A stretch of DNA of 64,000 nucleotides from PFL35 sp041550515 (GTDB lineage Archaea > Thermoplasmatota > E2 > DHVEG-1). The notes beneath the pieces are model-generated. The model was not told the DNA's origin and ran no database searches. It saw only the letters and a program-made list of their open reading frames with translations. The DNA is taken from positions 7,776-71,775 of the forward strand of contig JBFEOQ010000004.1 of assembly GCA_041550515.1 (NCBI GenBank), in the 5' to 3' direction. The position numbers and the translations under genes are program-made. How positions within the stretch are numbered: position 1 is the stretch's first letter; every line of letters starts with the position of its first letter. Positions 61,257 to 64,000 of this stretch are shown piece by piece.

Positions 61257-61643
61257 TTAATATTTAGAAGGGCATCCAATTTGAATTGATTTCGATTCGA
61301 TATAGTTATTTTCTAATCTAAAAACTCCAGTAACTACAATTGTTTTATTGATTCCAAAACCCTCAGGAATTGACCCTTTATTTATTATATCTATAGATGC
61401 ATTATTATCTTTAGAATCAACAAGAGTAAAGTTTTTAGACGAAAGCGTCCATCCAGTTACTATTCCAGTTACATTTATTCCTTTTCCATCAAATACATCT
61501 GGAGTTTTAAGAATTTCTGAAACATCATAGATTTTTCCAGGGATTATACCCCAAATGAGAATTCCTACAATGATGATAATAATTACGGCTATAGCAATAA
61601 TTTTTATTTGCTTTTCAGAGATTTTTCTTGGTTGTTTTGTCAT
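61257..61643 (-). CDS. ccmE: Heme chaperone CcmE, C-x3-Y type
   Basis: A 128-residue CcmE with one N-terminal transmembrane helix (about residues 13-34), then an OB-fold-like domain (VFDGKGINVTGIVTGWTLSS, KTIVVTGVFRLENNYIESKS). The C-terminal heme-binding motif reads GCPSKY, giving C124-x3-Y128 instead of the H-x3-Y of proteobacterial CcmE. This C-x3-Y variant is known from Desulfovibrio and archaea. It carries heme from CcmC to CcmF. AAGGAGACACTAA precedes the ATG, and the gene overlaps ccmD by 29 bases. Confidence 0.9.
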   Translation of the reverse strand: MTKQPRKISEKQIKIIAIAVIIIIIVGILIWGIIPGKIYDVSEILKTPDVFDGKGINVTGIVTGWTLSSKNFTLVDSKDNNASIDIINKGSIPEGFGINKTIVVTGVFRLENNYIESKSIQIGCPSKY

Positions 61644-61773
61644 TTAGTGTCTCCTTTAGCATCTTAATTTCTTTTTTTAGTTTACGTTGAATCAAATGTA
61701 ATCTTATAACGTATAGAAATATTCCAGCCCAAATAATTGTATATGATATATATAGATATAACAAATCAGACAT
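61615..61773 (-). CDS. ccmD: Small membrane protein CcmD
   Basis: A 52-residue protein between ccmC and ccmE. One N-terminal transmembrane helix (LLYLYISYTIIWAGIFLYVI) is followed by a basic helical tail (RLHLIQRKLKKEIKMLKETL), the normal layout of CcmD, which stabilises the CcmABC-CcmE complex. ATG 61773 lies one base after the ccmC stop, whose end contains GGTGATT as ribosome site. Its last 29 bases overlap ccmE. Small size explains why it could be missed. Confidence 0.8.
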   Translation of the reverse strand: MSDLLYLYISYTIIWAGIFLYVIRLHLIQRKLKKEIKMLKETLNDKTTKKNL

Positions 61774-61774
61774 T

Positions 61775-62458
61775 TTAATCACCTATTTTTTGTTTTATTT
61801 TATCTATTGATTCATTCATTTTATCAACTTCAATCTTTGTGAGTAGAAGATAGAGATATAAAAATGTTAATGCAATTACTGAAATACCTAGTGTAAATCC
61901 CATTGAACTCTGTAAACTACCCTGGGATGTAGCAATGACAGTTGGATGGTATTGCTGCCATATTCGATTTGCACCAAGACTTAGTGGAATGGCGAAAAAA
62001 CCTATTATTCCAAATACCGCGCTTAAATTTGCTTTTATAATCTTTGATTTAGCATTTGCTCTAAGTGCTAAATATGCTATAAAAATTAACCAAAGAACTA
62101 AAGTCATAAAGAGTTTGAGGTCTTCCCATTTCCAATAAGTACCCCACACAGCTTTTCCCCAAAGAGGACCTGTTGTAATTGCTAAAGTACAGAAGATTAT
62201 TCCAATCTCAGCAGAATTAAAAGCTATTGTATCCCATTTTAGATTCTTGGATTTCAAGTATAACAAACTAGCAATAAATGTTACACCAAAAGCTAAATAA
62301 GAAACCCATGCAGAACCAACATGAAAATAGAATATCCTTTGGACATCTCCCATTATTTCATGTGATGGGGCAAAAATAAAAATCAAAAAAATAGAAACTA
62401 GAACAAATATAATTGATAAAACTAAAATTAAGAATCTAACTCCACCTTCATATTTCAT
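61775..62458 (-). CDS. ccmC: Heme exporter protein CcmC
   Basis: A 227-residue protein with about six transmembrane helices. The WWD-type motif reads GPLWGKAVWGTYWKWEDLKL, slightly altered from the usual WGTWWxWDxR; FYFHVGSAWVSYLAFGVTF holds one heme-ligand histidine and the second lies near residue 172 (RIWQQYHPT). It loads heme onto CcmE. Two bases separate it from ccmB, and one base from ccmD. Length normal. Confidence 0.92.
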   Translation of the reverse strand: MKYEGGVRFLILVLSIIFVLVSIFLIFIFAPSHEIMGDVQRIFYFHVGSAWVSYLAFGVTFIASLLYLKSKNLKWDTIAFNSAEIGIIFCTLAITTGPLWGKAVWGTYWKWEDLKLFMTLVLWLIFIAYLALRANAKSKIIKANLSAVFGIIGFFAIPLSLGANRIWQQYHPTVIATSQGSLQSSMGFTLGISVIALTFLYLYLLLTKIEVDKMNESIDKIKQKIGD

Positions 62459-62460
62459 TT

Positions 62461-63129
62461 TTAATCTCCTAATATATAATCGATTAGTAAATATCCAATT
62501 AAGAGAAATATAACATCAAATGCCAATATAAATTTTACTTCCTGAAAAACATCGGAGATGTATGCTCCATTGAAAATCTTTGATGTTGCACTCACAGATG
62601 ACATGATAACTGTAAAAAGTAAAACAGGCACTAGTAAAACAGGAATCATAACCTCACTCTGTGTAAGATTTGATGAAATCGCTGATATTATATTTCCCAA
62701 AGTGACGATACCTATTGTTCCAATAGTAATTAGAGTTAATAGAGATAAGATATCCGGTGTCACAACTGGAAAAAATATAAAGAACAAAATAAGTGTAAAA
62801 AGCTCGAGGCAAAATATTACTATTATATTAAATATTAACTTACCAAAATAAATTGACGAAGAGGATATTGGTGCAAGCAAAAGTCCTTCCCTTGTACCTT
62901 CTTCAAATTCTCTTTTATAAATTGGAGATAGAGAAAACATACCGCTAAAGAAAAAAGTAATCCATAGAATTGGAGATGCAAGATTTGTTAGTGGAAAATC
63001 TGTAATAGAAAAAACAAATCTAAAAGAAGCAATAATCATTAATGCAAGAATAAAGTAACTGTTTATCATTTGTTTGTTTCTAAATTCAACTTTTAATTCT
63101 TTTAGAAATATGGCTTTTAGAGCAGTCAG
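62461..63129 (-). CDS. ccmB: Heme exporter protein CcmB, probably CTG-started
   Basis: A polytopic ABC transporter membrane subunit. The first in-frame ATG is at 63069, giving 202 residues and losing the conserved basic N-terminus. Reading on upstream adds TALKAIFLKELKVEFRNKQ, which matches the usual CcmB opening, back to a CTG at 63129. GGAGG lies 7 bases before this CTG, and the CTG overlaps the ccmA stop (CTGA). The 222-residue product then has the usual CcmB length. With CcmA and CcmC it drives the holo-CcmE cycle. CTG is a rare start, so the call is marked as inferred; no ATG, GTG or TTG occurs in between. Confidence 0.85.
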   Translation of the reverse strand: MTALKAIFLKELKVEFRNKQMINSYFILALMIIASFRFVFSITDFPLTNLASPILWITFFFSGMFSLSPIYKREFEEGTREGLLLAPISSSSIYFGKLIFNIIVIFCLELFTLILFFIFFPVVTPDILSLLTLITIGTIGIVTLGNIISAISSNLTQSEVMIPVLLVPVLLFTVIMSSVSATSKIFNGAYISDVFQEVKFILAFDVIFLLIGYLLIDYILGD

Positions 63130-63842
63130 GTTATTTCCTCCTTTAATATATTTTTGTATTTCTCTAAAAATAAATCTTTATCTCCATTTTCATCTTCATA
63201 TACTATTTTCCCTTTAGAAAGAATACCATTTCTATTTGCAATTTCGAATCCTTTACCTATATCATGAGTAATGAAGAAAAAAGTTTTTCCCATTTTATTT
63301 AATCTAATAATTAATTTATTTAATATTTCTTGAGCTCTAATATCTAAACCTGCATATGGCTCATCAAGGAATATCATTTCAGGATCATGGAGTATTGCTC
63401 TCGCAAGGGAAAGTCTTTGTTTCATCCCTCTGGAAAAGGTAACAATTCTGTCATTAGACCTGTGATATAAGCCAATTACTTTTAGTATATTTTCGATTCT
63501 TTCTTTTTTCAATTTTATCGAGTAAAGATGTGCATAAAAATTTAGATTTTCCCAGGCTGATAGATCATTGTAAAGATATGATTGATGAGACATAAATCCT
63601 ATTGAAGCTTTTATTTCGGTTGTTGAATGATTTTCAATTTTATTTCCGAATAAATACAATTCACCTGAATCTAAAGGTAAAATAGTAGAAAGAATTTTTA
63701 CTAACGTGGTCTTACCCGCACCATTTGAACCAAATAAGATATATTTATCTCCTTTTTTTATTTCAAGATTAATTTTATTTAGTACTTTTAAATTTCCAAA
63801 TGATTTTGTGATATTTTTAGCAACCAATATATTCTTACTCAT
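63126..63842 (-). CDS. ccmA: Heme exporter ATP-binding protein CcmA
   Basis: A 238-residue ABC ATPase. Walker A is LFGSNGAGKTTLVKIL, the signature is TFSRGMKQRLSLARAI, and Walker B is MIFLDEPYAGLD, followed by the switch FFITHDIG. ATP hydrolysis releases heme-loaded CcmE from CcmC. It begins the ccmA-B-C-D-E operon; ATCTTTTCTGA-type AT-rich leader lies upstream. Generic ABC ATPases look alike, but the direct coupling to ccmB, ccmC, ccmD and ccmE settles the role. Confidence 0.92.
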   Translation of the reverse strand: MSKNILVAKNITKSFGNLKVLNKINLEIKKGDKYILFGSNGAGKTTLVKILSTILPLDSGELYLFGNKIENHSTTEIKASIGFMSHQSYLYNDLSAWENLNFYAHLYSIKLKKERIENILKVIGLYHRSNDRIVTFSRGMKQRLSLARAILHDPEMIFLDEPYAGLDIRAQEILNKLIIRLNKMGKTFFFITHDIGKGFEIANRNGILSKGKIVYEDENGDKDLFLEKYKNILKEEIT

Positions 63843-63877
63843 CTTTTCTGAAAAGATTCTTTTATTTAAAATATTTA

Positions 63878-64000
63878 CTAACTAAATTTAATTTGTAATA
63901 ATGATTTAACAAATATTACCATTGTATTGCTTTTGTTATTATTTGTGAAACGTAAATTTTTTCCACAACATAATCCACAACATGGATCATTAATTGAAAC
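63878..64000 (-). CDS. Possible 3' end of a minus-strand gene at right edge (cysteine-rich)
   Basis: The minus strand is open for 40 codons from the window edge to TAG at 63878. It contains INDPCCGLCCGKN, then RFTNNNKSNTMVIFVKS, and a short tail. The CCG repeat is encoded by a direct repeat CCACAACAT at about 63972-63993. It may be the tail of an upstream gene in the ccm direction, or a chance frame. No family can be named from this piece. Confidence 0.3.
   Translation of the reverse strand, partial: VSINDPCCGLCCGKNLRFTNNNKSNTMVIFVKSLLQIKFS

Noticed and set aside
1..64000. tRNA, rRNA, CRISPR or insertion sequence
   Set aside because: I saw no cloverleaf-like sequence with a TTCGA arm, no regularly spaced repeats and no transposase with inverted repeats; a covariance-model scan would be needed to be sure for tRNAs.

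Overview
The window is a compact, AT-rich (about one third GC) stretch of an archaeal chromosome. Archaeal character is supported by porCDAB gene order, Hdr/Mvh/Flx redox genes, a two-subunit class I fumarase, two UbiA-type prenyltransferases beside a geranylgeranyl reductase, TATA-box-like promoter elements and an archaeal-type Ccm (CcmE with C-x3-Y). Genes have strong Shine-Dalgarno sites and often TTG or GTG starts. No methanogenesis genes are seen. A secreted gingipain-like (C25) peptidase and the gene mix suggest an uncultured euryarchaeote, perhaps Thermoplasmatota (MBG-D-like); that placement is inference. No tRNA, rRNA, CRISPR array or intact mobile element was recognised.

Layout. 1-2.7 kb: porCDAB (minus), running off the left edge. 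2.8-7.9 kb: an XRE-CBS regulator, a large secreted C25/PA14/PKD protein, a lone radical SAM protein, a 50-residue zinc ribbon and a nitroreductase. 7.9-11.1 kb (minus): a double-winged-helix regulator with sucC and sucD. 11.2-34.0 kb (plus): one probable 22-kb operon, with a small TTG-started ORF, a soluble fumarate reductase/succinate dehydrogenase pair, korDABC, a double HdrA, HdrC, HdrB, hydrogenase MvhG/MvhA and its protease, two MvhD copies, three Flx-like proteins, a second HdrA, a third HdrA carrying an inserted NfnB/GltD-like domain, and a rubrerythrin-like protein. 34.0-42.1 kb: GlcD/GlcF-type D-2-hydroxyacid dehydrogenase, an Lrp-RAM protein, a DUF1667/FAD/GlpA trio and a LarA-family racemase. 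42.5-45.0 kb: two-subunit fumarase and geranylgeranyl reductase. 45.0-54.9 kb (minus): lipoate-attachment and lipoyl-carrier genes (LplA-DUF116 fusion, radical SAM, two GcvH-like carriers, second LplA) interleaved with two UbiA proteins, an HdrD-like CCG protein and an atypical GlcD-like flavoprotein. 55.1-57.7 kb: a 17-heme-motif membrane cytochrome c, a small ORF and a cytochrome b-like protein. 57.8-64.0 kb: a CBS protein and the cytochrome c maturation set ccmF and ccmABCDE.

Working together (inference): pyruvate and 2-oxoglutarate oxidoreductases, succinyl-CoA ligase, fumarate reductase and fumarase make most of a TCA branch exchanging electrons with ferredoxin. The Mvh-Hdr-Flx operon would couple H2, NAD(P)H, ferredoxin and a disulfide by flavin-based electron bifurcation. 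Lactate and glycerol-3-phosphate type substrates would feed in through GlcDF and the GlpA trio. The multiheme cytochrome, the cytochrome b and a prenylated carrier could export electrons, with Ccm maturing the cytochrome.

The most original region is 45-55 kb. Two lipoyl-carrier proteins, with their attachment and possibly sulfur-insertion enzymes but no glycine-cleavage P- or T-protein, sit with an HdrD-like CCG protein and a GlcD homologue that lacks the usual catalytic motifs. This looks like a lipoate-based thiol/disulfide electron-transfer system.
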